This document shows, in pieces, positions 35,765 to 44,274 of a stretch of DNA of 64,000 bases; within the stretch, counting starts at the first letter, position 1, and every line of letters starts with the position of its first letter. The DNA comes from Hyphomicrobium nitrativorans NL23. GTDB taxonomy: Bacteria > Pseudomonadota > Alphaproteobacteria > Rhizobiales > Hyphomicrobiaceae. Location of the stretch: NCBI RefSeq assembly GCF_000503895.1, contig NC_022997.1, forward strand, positions 950,501 to 1,014,500. The letters run 5' to 3'. Position numbers and translations under genes: made by a program. The notes beneath the pieces are model-generated. The model searched no databases. It was given only the letters and a program-made list of their open reading frames with translations, and had not been told where the DNA came from.

Positions 35765-38700
35765 ATGCTGCGCCGTATAGTCGAGTTGACACTCACGCAA
35801 CGGGCCTTCGTGCTGCTGTGCACGCTGCTGGTCGCCGTGGCGGGCAGCTATTCCTTTCTGCACCTACCCATCGACGCTTTCCCGGATATCTCATCTATCC
35901 AGGCGAAGATCATTATGAAGGCGCCGGGGATGACGCCTGAGGAGGTGGAGACCCGAGTCATCGCGCCGATCGAGCTGGAACTGCTCGGCATTCCGCGCCA
36001 GACGGTCCTGCGCTCGTCGGCGAAGTACGCGATTGCCGACATCACCATCGACTTCGAGGACGGCACGGACATCTATTGGGCTCGCCAGCAGGTGACTGAG
36101 CGACTGGCCGACGCCAGGGACGCGCTACCATCCAACGTTTCCGGCGGGCTCGCGCCGATTTCCACGCCGCTGTCTGACGTTTTCATGTTCACCATCGAGG
36201 GCGGCAACCTCTCGCTGGAAGACCGGCGCAGTCTGCTCGACTGGACCATCCGCCCAGCTCTCCGGACGATACCGGGGGTCGCCGACGTCAATGCGCTCGG
36301 CGGTTTGGTGCGCACGTTCGAGGTCGTGCCCGACAGCGCGGCGCTGGCGTCTGCGGGGTTAAGTGTCGCCGATATCAAAGATGCGATCGCGTCGAGCAAT
36401 CGCAATGACGGTGCTGGGCGACTTTCCGACGGCGAGAAGGCACTCGTCGTGCGCTCTGAGGGCGCCATTCGCACGCCAGCGGACTTACAGCAGGTCGTCC
36501 TCAGGTCGGAGGGCGGCAAGGTATTGCGACTGCAGGATGTCGCCACGGTCGGCATCGGTAGCCTCACCCGCTATGGAGCCGTCACCAAGGATGGACGCGG
36601 CGAAGCAGTGCAGGGCCTCGTGCTCTCGCTGCGCGGCGCCGATGCCAGCGCGATCGTAAAGGACGTGCAAGCGCGGCTCGAAACGCTAAAGCCAAGTTTA
36701 CCAGAAGGCGTAACGCTGCAAGTCTTCTATGACCGTTCTGACCTCATTCAACGCGCCGTGGGTACCGTCACCAAAGCACTGATCGAAGCGACGGTGCTGG
36801 TCGTCATCCTGCTGCTCGCCTTTCTCGGAAGCCTACGCGCCTCCCTCGTCGTGGCGGTCACGCTGCCAATGGCTGCGCTCAGCACATTTTTGATGATGAA
36901 GCTCTTCGGCATGTCCGCGAACCTCATGAGCCTCGGTGGGCTCGCCATTGCCATCGGCCTCATCGTCGATGCTGCGGTTGTCGTTGTCGAGAATACGGTC
37001 GAGCGTCTCAATCATCATGCGGACGACGCGCGCATTCCGCTCTTGCGTCAAGTCTACCAGGCGGCAGCAGAGGTCGTCACGCCGGTTGCCTCGGGCATCA
37101 TTATTATCTGCCTAGTCTTCCTGCCGCTGCTCTCGCTTCAAGGGCTCGAGGGCAAGCTGTTCGCGCCCGTGGCGATTACTATCATTTTTGCTCTTTCGAG
37201 CTCGCTGCTGCTCTCACTCACCCTGATCCCGGCTCTGTCGTCGCTCTTCCTGCGCGGCCGCGCCCATAAGAACCCGATCTTGATGCGCGTCATCGAGGCC
37301 GGATACGGCCCACTTCTGCGCTTTTGCCTGGCACATCCTATGCCCGTCTACGTCGCCGCTGCCGCCGGAGCGGCCGTAATGGCCTTTGCCTATCTCGCCG
37401 TTGGCAAGTCGTTTATGCCGACCATGGACGAGGGGTCGGTCATCATGCAAACGACCAAGCTCCCCTCGATCAACCTTGAGGAAAGCGTTGCGACCGACCT
37501 GCGCATTCAGCGCGTCCTTCTAGAGAAGGTGCCGGAGGTCGACCACGTCGTAGCGCGCGTCGGCTCTGATGAGCTGGGGCTCGACCCCATGAGCCCCAAC
37601 GATACCGACGCGTTCCTGGTCCTCAAACCCAAGGACCAGTGGCGCGTGCCGGATAAGGAGTGGTTGCTGGACCAGCTGCGCGCAGCCATGACCGAGCTGC
37701 CGGGTGTCGAATTCGCCTTTACGCAACCGATCGAGATGCGCACTTCCGAGATGCTGACCGGCGCGCGCGGCGACTTGGCGGTGAAGATTTTCGGGCCGGA
37801 TCTTAAGCAGCTCGCCCAGCTTGCCGGTCGCGTCCAAGCGTCGATCGCTGGGGTCAAAGGGGCGTCCGAGGTGTTCACGGCTTCCAACGATACGGTGGAC
37901 TATCTGCAGATCGACGTGGATCGCCTCACGGCAGGGCGCACGGGCCTTTCTGTGACGCGTATCGAGGACGAGCTGCGCGCGCTTTTGGAGGGTGCACCGG
38001 CCGGCATCGTCGCCGAGGCGCAGAAGCGGACCAACATCGTGATCCGCGGACCTGAGGCCCTGCGCAGAGCGCCCGAGCTGTTCATGCAGAGCCAGTTGGC
38101 TGCCGGAGACGGCGGCCTCGTCCGCATCGGCGACATCGCCCGACTGCATCGCACGGCGGGCCTCGTCAAGGTGGACCGCGAGAACGCTTCGCGCTTTGCC
38201 ATTGTGCAGGCCTACGTTTCCGGGCGCGATCTCGTTGGCTTCGTTGAGGATGCTCAGAAGGCAGTTGCGACCGCGGTAGAGCTCCCCCCCAGCTACCACC
38301 TCGTTTGGGGCGGCGAGTTTGAGAATCAGCGGCGAGCAGCCGCGCGCCTCGCAATCGTCGTTCCGATCGCCCTGGTGCTCATCTTCCTCGTGCTGTTTGC
38401 GACCCTGCGCTCGGTGCGCCAGGCTGTGCTGATCCTAGCCAACGTTCCGTTTGCTCTGATCGGCGGCGTTCTCGCGCTCTGGGTAGCAAGCGAGTATTTG
38501 TCGGTGCCGGCGTCGGTCGGGTTCATTGCGCTGCTCGGTATCGCCGTTCTGAACGGTCTAGTCCTCGTCAGCTACTTCAACCGGCTCCTCGTTGCCGGCA
38601 TGCCGCTCGAGCAGGTGGTTTTCGAAGGTTCCCTTAGGCGCCTGCGCCCCGTGCTCATGACGGCGAGCATCGCCGCCTTTGGTTTGGTCCCGCTGATGTT

Positions 38701-38884
38701 CGCCAGTGGACCAGGCTCCGAGATCCAAAAGCCGCTCGCGATCGTCGTAATCGGTGGCCTGATCACCTCGACGGCACTCACCCTCGTTCTGCTGCCCATC
38801 CTCTTCCGCCGCTTCGGCGCTGCCGCGTGCTCGGCCGACCCTCAAACACGGAGCCTGTCATGGACCAACTCCTTCGCAAGCTGA
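35765..38884 (+). CDS. Heavy-metal RND pump (CzcA/CusA family)
   Basis: The 1039 residues have the RND plan. The N-terminus LTLTQRAFVLLCTLLVAVAG and LPIDAFPDIS are typical of the HME class. Helix 4 reads GLIVDAAVVVVENTVERL, with the Asp and Glu of metal exporters. Helix pairs run near 335-490 and 860-1020. It would drive metal out of the periplasm or cytoplasm using protons. The metal cannot be told from these residues alone. DUF3240 and redox genes follow in the same operon. Confidence 0.92.
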   Translation: MLRRIVELTLTQRAFVLLCTLLVAVAGSYSFLHLPIDAFPDISSIQAKIIMKAPGMTPEEVETRVIAPIELELLGIPRQTVLRSSAKYAIADITIDFEDGTDIYWARQQVTERLADARDALPSNVSGGLAPISTPLSDVFMFTIEGGNLSLEDRRSLLDWTIRPALRTIPGVADVNALGGLVRTFEVVPDSAALASAGLSVADIKDAIASSNRNDGAGRLSDGEKALVVRSEGAIRTPADLQQVVLRSEGGKVLRLQDVATVGIGSLTRYGAVTKDGRGEAVQGLVLSLRGADASAIVKDVQARLETLKPSLPEGVTLQVFYDRSDLIQRAVGTVTKALIEATVLVVILLLAFLGSLRASLVVAVTLPMAALSTFLMMKLFGMSANLMSLGGLAIAIGLIVDAAVVVVENTVERLNHHADDARIPLLRQVYQAAAEVVTPVASGIIIICLVFLPLLSLQGLEGKLFAPVAITIIFALSSSLLLSLTLIPALSSLFLRGRAHKNPILMRVIEAGYGPLLRFCLAHPMPVYVAAAAGAAVMAFAYLAVGKSFMPTMDEGSVIMQTTKLPSINLEESVATDLRIQRVLLEKVPEVDHVVARVGSDELGLDPMSPNDTDAFLVLKPKDQWRVPDKEWLLDQLRAAMTELPGVEFAFTQPIEMRTSEMLTGARGDLAVKIFGPDLKQLAQLAGRVQASIAGVKGASEVFTASNDTVDYLQIDVDRLTAGRTGLSVTRIEDELRALLEGAPAGIVAEAQKRTNIVIRGPEALRRAPELFMQSQLAAGDGGLVRIGDIARLHRTAGLVKVDRENASRFAIVQAYVSGRDLVGFVEDAQKAVATAVELPPSYHLVWGGEFENQRRAAARLAIVVPIALVLIFLVLFATLRSVRQAVLILANVPFALIGGVLALWVASEYLSVPASVGFIALLGIAVLNGLVLVSYFNRLLVAGMPLEQVVFEGSLRRLRPVLMTASIAAFGLVPLMFASGPGSEIQKPLAIVVIGGLITSTALTLVLLPILFRRFGAAACSADPQTRSLSWTNSFAS

Positions 38885-39204
38885 CGCTGATCTATCCGCC
38901 AACGGTGGAGGATCACATTGTCGATCTCTTGGTGAATGCGGAGCCGCCACTCGCCGGATTCACGACGTGGAAGGCGGACGGCCACGGCCAGGACTTCAGC
39001 ATGGCAAGCGTGCGTGAACGCGTGCGCGGCCGGGCGGCGCGCGGCGTGCTCGCCGTGGTGCTTCCGCGCTCGCGGCTTGGCACCGTCCTGGAGGAAATTC
39101 GCTCAAGGGTGGGAACCCCCGACCTCACGTATTGGATCGAGCCTGTAGAGTCGATCGGTCGACTTGCGCGCGTCGATGCGGACTCCGCGCCGGTTGCTGC
39201 ATGA
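38860..39204 (+). CDS. DUF3240-family protein
   Basis: The 114 residues start from the ATG at 38860, inside the end of the pump gene (25-base overlap). LTLIYPPTVEDHIVDLL, then FTTWKADGHGQDF, fits DUF3240, a PII-like small ferredoxin fold that often follows czcA. It may sense or carry the metal, but no function is established. The stop overlaps the next start (ATGA). An ATG at 38827 would lengthen it by 11 residues. Confidence 0.8.
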   Translation: MDQLLRKLTLIYPPTVEDHIVDLLVNAEPPLAGFTTWKADGHGQDFSMASVRERVRGRAARGVLAVVLPRSRLGTVLEEIRSRVGTPDLTYWIEPVESIGRLARVDADSAPVAA

Positions 39205-39383
39205 CCGATTATCTAACATTCATCTTGATGCTCATCCCATCGGTCGTGCTCGTCGCTGGTGCCTGCGCCGTTGCCATCTGGGCGGCGCGCTTGCCGGACG
39301 AGCAATCGTCCCTCGTTGCAAGGCTCACTGGGGCAACCGATGCCAGTGGCTCGGGCTCGTCCCCACCAAACAAACTCGACTGA
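39201..39383 (+). CDS. Small single-helix membrane protein
   Basis: These 60 residues start at an ATG that overlaps the DUF3240 stop. A single helix (YLTFILMLIPSVVLVAGACA) is followed by a soluble Ser/Gly-rich tail. No family is recognised. Its stop is in the same reading frame as the c-type cytochrome that starts 15 bases later. It could anchor that cytochrome or the pump, which is inferred from order only. Confidence 0.6.
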   Translation: MTDYLTFILMLIPSVVLVAGACAVAIWAARLPDEQSSLVARLTGATDASGSGSSPPNKLD

Positions 39384-39398
39384 CACAGGGAGGATCAA

Positions 39399-39668
39399 CT
39401 GAGCCGTCTTAGACTCACACTGATCGCCACCGTAATTGCGGCATCATGCTTTCCGCCGCGCACCGCCGCCGCTGCCGACGCACCTGTCTTCCAGGCGCAA
39501 TGCGCAAGCTGTCACCCGCGAGCCCGCACGCTGGCGCGACGTCTGGAAGGGGAGAGCGCCGATGCCCGCTCAGCGGCACTCGTCAAGTTTCTCGAGAAGC
39601 ACCATTCCGGCGATGCGCAGACACGCGCTGCCATCGCCGAGTATCTCGTGGGCCTATCGCTGCAATGA
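39399..39668 (+). CDS. Small c-type cytochrome with probable CTG start
   Basis: The frame holds a haem site CASCH, preceded by an export signal (LRLTLIATVIAASCFPP, then an Ala-rich cleavage region) and followed by a helical tail ending in YLVGLSLQ. Between the previous stop (39381-39383) and the haem motif there is no ATG, GTG or TTG. The best start is CTG at 39399-39401, with GGGAGG five bases upstream. The 89-residue protein would be a monohaem periplasmic carrier. It ends 4 bases from the convergent flavoreductase. Readthrough of the preceding TGA from the small membrane protein is the other possibility. Confidence 0.7.
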   Translation: MSRLRLTLIATVIAASCFPPRTAAAADAPVFQAQCASCHPRARTLARRLEGESADARSAALVKFLEKHHSGDAQTRAAIAEYLVGLSLQ

Positions 39669-39672
39669 CAGG

Positions 39673-41109
39673 CTAGCGAAGGCTGAAGGCTGTCATGGCT
39701 GCAACCAATGCCAGAAACACGAGCAGTGCCTGCCGCTGCCGTGCTCGGTCTAGCCGCCCTTTTCCGGCGCCATAGTCGAACCGTTCATAAAGGATGGAGG
39801 CAGGGGGAACGCCAATATCCAATAGGGCGTCGGCGGCAACCTCCATCATACGTGGGGGGCCGCAAATGAGCACGACGGCCTTGCCCGTATCTGAGGCTCC
39901 AACGAGTCTCTTAACGAACGATGCGCGCAGTGGCCCCGCCTCGCACTCTGTCTGCCTCGGATCATCATCGACAAGATAGCTGATCGACAGATCGAGCTGC
40001 GATTGTAGCTCACGCAGTCGATCCTTCAAGACCAAGCCGCTTGGCTTTCTCACTGCATAAAGGAGGCGATACGGTCTTGCGTCGCGCCGTGCGGCGGCCG
40101 CTTCCAAAATTCCAAGGAGTGGGGCGATCCCCACGCCACCCGCGACGAGGATTACCTGCGAGGCATTGGGCGGGAGGCAGAAGCTGCCGTGCGGACCGTC
40201 GACCGCGACCCGGGTACCAGGGAGAATGCCTTCGAAGGTGCGAGTGCAGTCGCCCACCTCGCTGATCACAAGCCGAAGTCGCGGCAGATCAGCGGGAGAG
40301 GATGCAATCGAGAACGGGTGATCGTGGAAGGGGGGCCGCTTGGGGGCGAGCGTCATCCAGATAAACTGCCCGGCGCGAAACCGCAGCTGCGTTGTTGGTG
40401 GGCCGCGCAGGATCATCTCGACGACGCGCTCGCCGACGCGCCGAACGCGTTCGACACGCCAATCCTCGCGCCACATTTGCCAGGGCCTCACGACATAAAC
40501 CGATAGCGCTGCAGCTGCCGCGGCCGCAGTGAGGACAAACCAGACGATGCGCAGCACCGTTTCGTCAGTGTAAGCACCCGCCGTGACAGCGTGATGGAGA
40601 ATTAAGCCGGCGACGACGATGGCGAGCGGCCCGTGCGTGATGCGCCACATTTCGTAGCGGATGAACGGCCGCGTACGGATCGTAGCGAGGCACACAATCA
40701 CGAACAGACCTGCGAGAGCTATGACACCCGTGCGCAACCTGGGACTGGCCAGCATGCCAAGAAGGCGGCGCCAAGCAGCGATGGGGTCAGCGAACAACGT
40801 ATCTGAGAGGTAGAGAAGTGGATGCAGCGTCGCAAATGCTAGAAGGACGCAGGCCGCGATGCGATGGAACCCCATCGTGCGGTCAATGCCCATGCGTCCC
40901 GAGATGCTTTCGAAGCGCCCGGAGCTCAGAAACTGCAGAAACAGCAGCGCTGCCCCCGTAAGTCCCAGAGCAGTCGCAAATTCGCTGGGAGCACTGGCCG
41001 GCTCGATCCCAGTTACAGCGGCGGCGAACATGGGCGAGAGCGCAGCCAAGACATACAAGAGCGCGACGACGGCCCCGGGCAGCCCGGGGGTTCTGGTCTG
41101 CAATTCCAT
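39673..41109 (-). CDS. Ferric-reductase-like transmembrane flavoreductase
   Basis: The 478 residues begin with six to seven helices forming a ferric-reductase-like domain, with histidines in MGFHRIAACVLLAFATLHPL and THGPLAIVVAGLILHHAV. Then comes an FAD-binding barrel (HDHPFSIASS) and an NAD(P) domain (LVAGGVGIAPLLGILEA and LICGPPRMM). A final helix follows (QALLVFLALVAAMTAFSL). Such proteins move electrons from NAD(P)H across the membrane. Lying tail-to-tail with the cytochrome c gene in a metal locus, it may reduce metal ions. Confidence 0.88.
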   Translation of the reverse strand: MELQTRTPGLPGAVVALLYVLAALSPMFAAAVTGIEPASAPSEFATALGLTGAALLFLQFLSSGRFESISGRMGIDRTMGFHRIAACVLLAFATLHPLLYLSDTLFADPIAAWRRLLGMLASPRLRTGVIALAGLFVIVCLATIRTRPFIRYEMWRITHGPLAIVVAGLILHHAVTAGAYTDETVLRIVWFVLTAAAAAAALSVYVVRPWQMWREDWRVERVRRVGERVVEMILRGPPTTQLRFRAGQFIWMTLAPKRPPFHDHPFSIASSPADLPRLRLVISEVGDCTRTFEGILPGTRVAVDGPHGSFCLPPNASQVILVAGGVGIAPLLGILEAAAARRDARPYRLLYAVRKPSGLVLKDRLRELQSQLDLSISYLVDDDPRQTECEAGPLRASFVKRLVGASDTGKAVVLICGPPRMMEVAADALLDIGVPPASILYERFDYGAGKGRLDRARQRQALLVFLALVAAMTAFSLR

Positions 41110-41299
41110 TTAGCCACCATTCAGCCCCTGCCCGACTTCCGCCCAGCTCTATCCCGAGACGACGTACTCAGAACTGATCGGGGTCAAGGTGGTGTAGTAG
41201 TTTCGTTGTATTGTCAGTTCTGCTCAGCCGGCCATCTCATACTGCCCGAGCGCGGTCATCCGGCGGAACGATGAAGGGAACGTAAGCAGCGGTATCTTA

Positions 41300-41692
41300 A
41301 TGACCTACTACTTCAACACGACACTAACCACTGCATTCGAGGACGCTGTGGCTCGGACAGTCCTGGCCCTTAAAGCGGAGGGCTTCGGCATCATCAGCGA
41401 CATCGACGTGCAGAAAACGTTGCAAGAGAAGATAGGCGTTGCCTTTCGGCCTTACCGGATTCTCGGCGCGTGCAATCCAAAACTTGCGCACGAAGCCCTT
41501 CAGCTGGAAGACAAAATCGGGACCATGCTACCGTGCAACGTGGTTGTGCAGGCCTTAGCCGACGGCAATGTTGAGATCGCGGCGATCGACCCCGTAGCTT
41601 CAATGCAGGCTGTCGACAATCTGCGGCTCAAAGAAGCCGCGGCTGATGTCGGGCAGAGGCTGAAGCGCGCGATTGGCAGCATTGTCGGGTAG
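41300..41692 (+). CDS. DUF302-family protein
   Basis: The 130 residues match DUF302: YYFNTTLTTAFEDAVARTV, then DVQKTLQEKIGVAFRPYRILGACNP, then IGTMLPCNVVVQ. Conserved cysteines in GACNP and LPCNV are characteristic. The function is unsettled; members often accompany metal, sulfur or haem genes. It stands alone, divergent from the flavoreductase, as the last gene before the plasmid-like region. Confidence 0.88.
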   Translation: MTYYFNTTLTTAFEDAVARTVLALKAEGFGIISDIDVQKTLQEKIGVAFRPYRILGACNPKLAHEALQLEDKIGTMLPCNVVVQALADGNVEIAAIDPVASMQAVDNLRLKEAAADVGQRLKRAIGSIVG

Positions 41693-41883
41693 GTAGAACA
41701 TCCGAAGGCCCATAACACCTTGGGGTACAAGCGGGCGCCAGCCCATCCGCGACCTCGACCGGTCTACCCTTAACAAGGGGCATTGTTGGCGACGATTTTA
41801 GCGTCGCTACACATTGAGCGCCCGACTTCGGCTTCTGGGACCTTGCCGACGAACCTCCAAGAGGGATGCCCCTTCCCCCGGCC

Positions 41884-42330
41884 CTACCGCAAGCGCCGAC
41901 CGTCTTCCAACAGGTCGGCGTCGGCGATATCGATGCCGGCGTCCTTCAAGAGGCGCATGATGATATGGCGAACCGAGACCATTTCGCGGGCGGCGCGGCT
42001 TTTGAGATCGACCCAGGCATAGTCGGGAAGTTCCACGTTCAACGACTTCATGCGGCTGCGCGGCGTCGGTTGATTGTCCTCTGGTGCTTGCGGCGCGGCC
42101 TGCCTGCGTGCACTGCGTCTGAGGCGGGTCCGTTTGCCGGGCATGGTTTCGGCGGCAGGCGCGGTTACGGCGCGGCCCTCCTCCGCCTCCGGCTCAACGC
42201 CCCGTGACGTGGTCGAGGGTGCCGGCGTCGTGAGTGTGGGAATGCCGCGCCGGGCGGCTTCGGCATCGAGACGCGCATCAAATTCTTCGAGCTGCAAGGG
42301 CGGGAAGCCGGGTTTGGCGGATGGGCTCAT
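41884..42330 (-). CDS. Partition partner / ribbon-helix-helix-like protein
   Basis: The 148 residues include a disordered, Pro/Ala/Arg-rich first 90. The end, MKSLNVELPDYAWVDLKSRA with VRHIIMRLLKDAGI, has the strand-helix-helix pattern of ribbon-helix-helix DNA binders. Its start overlaps the ParA stop by four bases. Small RHH proteins after ParA commonly act as the centromere-binding ParB/ParG. The fit is good but the family is not identified. Confidence 0.65.
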   Translation of the reverse strand: MSPSAKPGFPPLQLEEFDARLDAEAARRGIPTLTTPAPSTTSRGVEPEAEEGRAVTAPAAETMPGKRTRLRRSARRQAAPQAPEDNQPTPRSRMKSLNVELPDYAWVDLKSRAAREMVSVRHIIMRLLKDAGIDIADADLLEDGRRLR

Positions 42331-43001
42331 GCTGCATGCTCCGCCTTCCGGGTTGCCCCCTCCCCTTCCCCGATGACGAGCACCTCATCGATGAGGGTGC
42401 GGATTTCGAGGCCTGCACCCTTATTCGGCTCGGCGGCCGAGGGCGGTGTGCCGACCAGGAACATCTCCTTGTAGGCGGAGCGTTCAACGAGGGCGGTACG
42501 AAACAGCGGCAGCCCGTGCCGTTCCATTTCGTCGTAGGCATAGTCGGTGACGCGGGTGCGCAGCGGAAAGACCTTGGTGAGCAGCAGCCGATACGGCACC
42601 TCCCTGCCCGTCTCCTGCGCAACGGCACGGATATCGGAGACGACGCGCAGCGCCTCGTAAAGATCGAGCTCGGAGGCCTGGCTTGGAATGATGACGAGAT
42701 CGGACCGTGCGATGGCCTTGAGCACGGTGGCTTCGCGCACACCTGGCAGATCGATGATGACATGATCGGGCGGTGTGCCGGTGAAGAGCTCGAGGAAGTA
42801 GCCCGTGAACTCCTCACGCGCGACGGCATCGATGGTGAGCCCTGGAATGGAGACCTTACGGCTCCATCGTGAAAGCGCCTGGGCCTGATCGAGATCGATG
42901 ACCTGGACGTTGGCCCCGGCGAGCGCGAGGCCGGCGGCGACGGACGCGGCGGTGGTGGATTTGCCGACGCCGCCTTTTGAGGAGGCAAAGGAAATAATCA
43001 T
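42327..43001 (-). CDS. parA: ParA-family partition ATPase
   Basis: The 224 residues hold a deviant Walker A, SSKGGVGKSTTAAS, and the Walker A' segment VIDLDQAQALSRWS. Walker B is HVIIDLPG, and IIPSQASELDLYEA follows. The protein lacks an N-terminal DNA-binding domain, so it is of the short type Ib class that segregates plasmids. It is coupled to the small partner gene and lies beside a repA/iteron unit, which supports a plasmid role. Confidence 0.92.
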   Translation of the reverse strand: MIISFASSKGGVGKSTTAASVAAGLALAGANVQVIDLDQAQALSRWSRKVSIPGLTIDAVAREEFTGYFLELFTGTPPDHVIIDLPGVREATVLKAIARSDLVIIPSQASELDLYEALRVVSDIRAVAQETGREVPYRLLLTKVFPLRTRVTDYAYDEMERHGLPLFRTALVERSAYKEMFLVGTPPSAAEPNKGAGLEIRTLIDEVLVIGEGEGATRKAEHAA

Positions 43002-44003
43002 GACGCACTATAGAAAATAGACATTAAACCGAATCATGAAAACAAGGATGCCATACAACACGAAAGAATTGAATCCCCGAAATGCCCAAGTGTGGAATTC
43101 AACAAACAAACAGTCCGGCAATGGCGCAATTCGGCAATTCCCCAAGCGCACGGTTGCCCAAATAAAGATGAGCGCAAGTGCGCTTTTGCGCTTTTGCACG
43201 ATGGGGCCATTGGGCAAATCCACATTTGCGCAGTTGGCAAGGCGCGCACACTGTTTCCCGGCGGCACGTCCCGCGCGCGCTGTTCGACAGAGGTCTTGCT
43301 TTCCAGAATACGGATCGCCGCACGGGGCCGACGTTGACTGCTGATGGGCCTGTTCGGTGCGGGGTGTGGAAGCGTGTTGCGGTCCATCATCGCGCTCCTC
43401 GTGCATCTGTGGGCCAAAGCGGGCGGCATCGACGACCGGACGCGAGAGTGTGACCCACGTCTGGCTCTCACCACGCGACCCATCGGCACAATTTCCCTGG
43501 CGAGAGCGCTTCGCCCTGGCCCGATCGATGCTGCTCTGTTGCGACGCTTGAAGCGGGCCATCGACCGTCATCGGATCCAGAACATCGGCACGAGCGTGCC
43601 CTCCTGCGCCACAACGGCGATCTTTCGGCCGCTGCAAAGCTCGCCTGCTTTGTTGCCGCAGGGGCCGCTTGCTCGTCTCGCCGAGCAACAGTCGCGATCG
43701 CTCACACAGGCGCAGATGTTTGGGGCTTGTAGGGATGTGCTTGCCCTTTGCCGATAAGACCCAAGCGTATCGGCCGGATGGCCGATGCCATCTCGGAGGT
43801 GCGGCGCAGCGCGCGAAACGCGCGCGGAGGGTGAGGGGACACATACGTCGGGACCGCGTGTGCGGTCCCGTCCATATCGACCGAGCCAAGGCGAGGCTTT
43901 CACCACGCGATCCCAGGAGAAGAAGGGATAAGAGAAAGGAAAGGATACGCTGCCGGCTCTGTCGAGTCGCGCCTTGCGGGGCGCGGGCTAGAGCGTCGCG
44001 GTC
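43002..44003. other. Non-coding region between parA and the iterons, with candidate partition repeats
   Basis: Long open frames cross this kilobase on both strands, but they are Arg/Pro/Ser-rich shadows of a G+C-rich non-coding stretch. The part next to parA (43002-43240) is A+T-richer. It has repeated GCGCA(A)/TTGCGC elements at 43124, 43146, 43172, 43186 and 43226. One of these is a short dyad, AGCGCAAGTGCGCT at 43171-43184. This would suit a parS site and the parA promoter. Confidence 0.4.
43850..43869. other. Perfect hairpin near the origin
   Basis: GGGACCGC (43850-43857) and GCGGTCCC (43862-43869) form an 8-base stem with a 4-base loop. It lies about 135 bases from the first iteron. It could be a terminator for repA transcripts or a structural part of the origin. 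Confidence 0.45.
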
Positions 44004-44248
44004 TGCACGGTCCACCTTCCACCACGCGGCGCGCAGCATGCTCCACCTTCCGCATGTGCGGCGTCTCCGGACGGTCCACCTCGTGCTTGTGCACGCTCCA
44101 CCTTCTGCATCGGGGCGGGCCTGCATGCTCCACCTCCCGCGCCGCCTGTGGGTAAGTCTGTGGGCAAATGCCTTGGAAGGGGCGCTGCATGCTCCGCCTC
44201 CCGTCTGCTGCACGCTCAACCTTCCTGAAGGTGCACGCATCGCCTCCC
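44004..44248. repeat. Iteron array of a plasmid-type replication origin (oriV candidate)
   Basis: Eight 17-base repeats share the pattern TGCAYGCTCCACCTTCC. They start at 44004, 44035, 44068, 44090, 44122, 44186, 44209 and 44232. Start-to-start distances are 31, 33, 22, 32, 64, 23 and 23, near two, three or six helical turns, so all face one side of the helix. The larger gap (44139-44185) holds TGTGGGTAA at 44147-44155 and TGTGGGCAA at 44159-44167, close to the DnaA box TGTGGATAA. The array lies immediately downstream of repA. Confidence 0.75.
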
Positions 44249-44274
44249 GCCTCAACCGGCAAGACGCCATCTCT

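Noticed and set aside
44004-44248. Repeat array considered as CRISPR
   Set aside because: The repeats are 17 bases and degenerate, spacing is irregular (5-47 bases between), and no cas genes are near; the iteron reading fits better.
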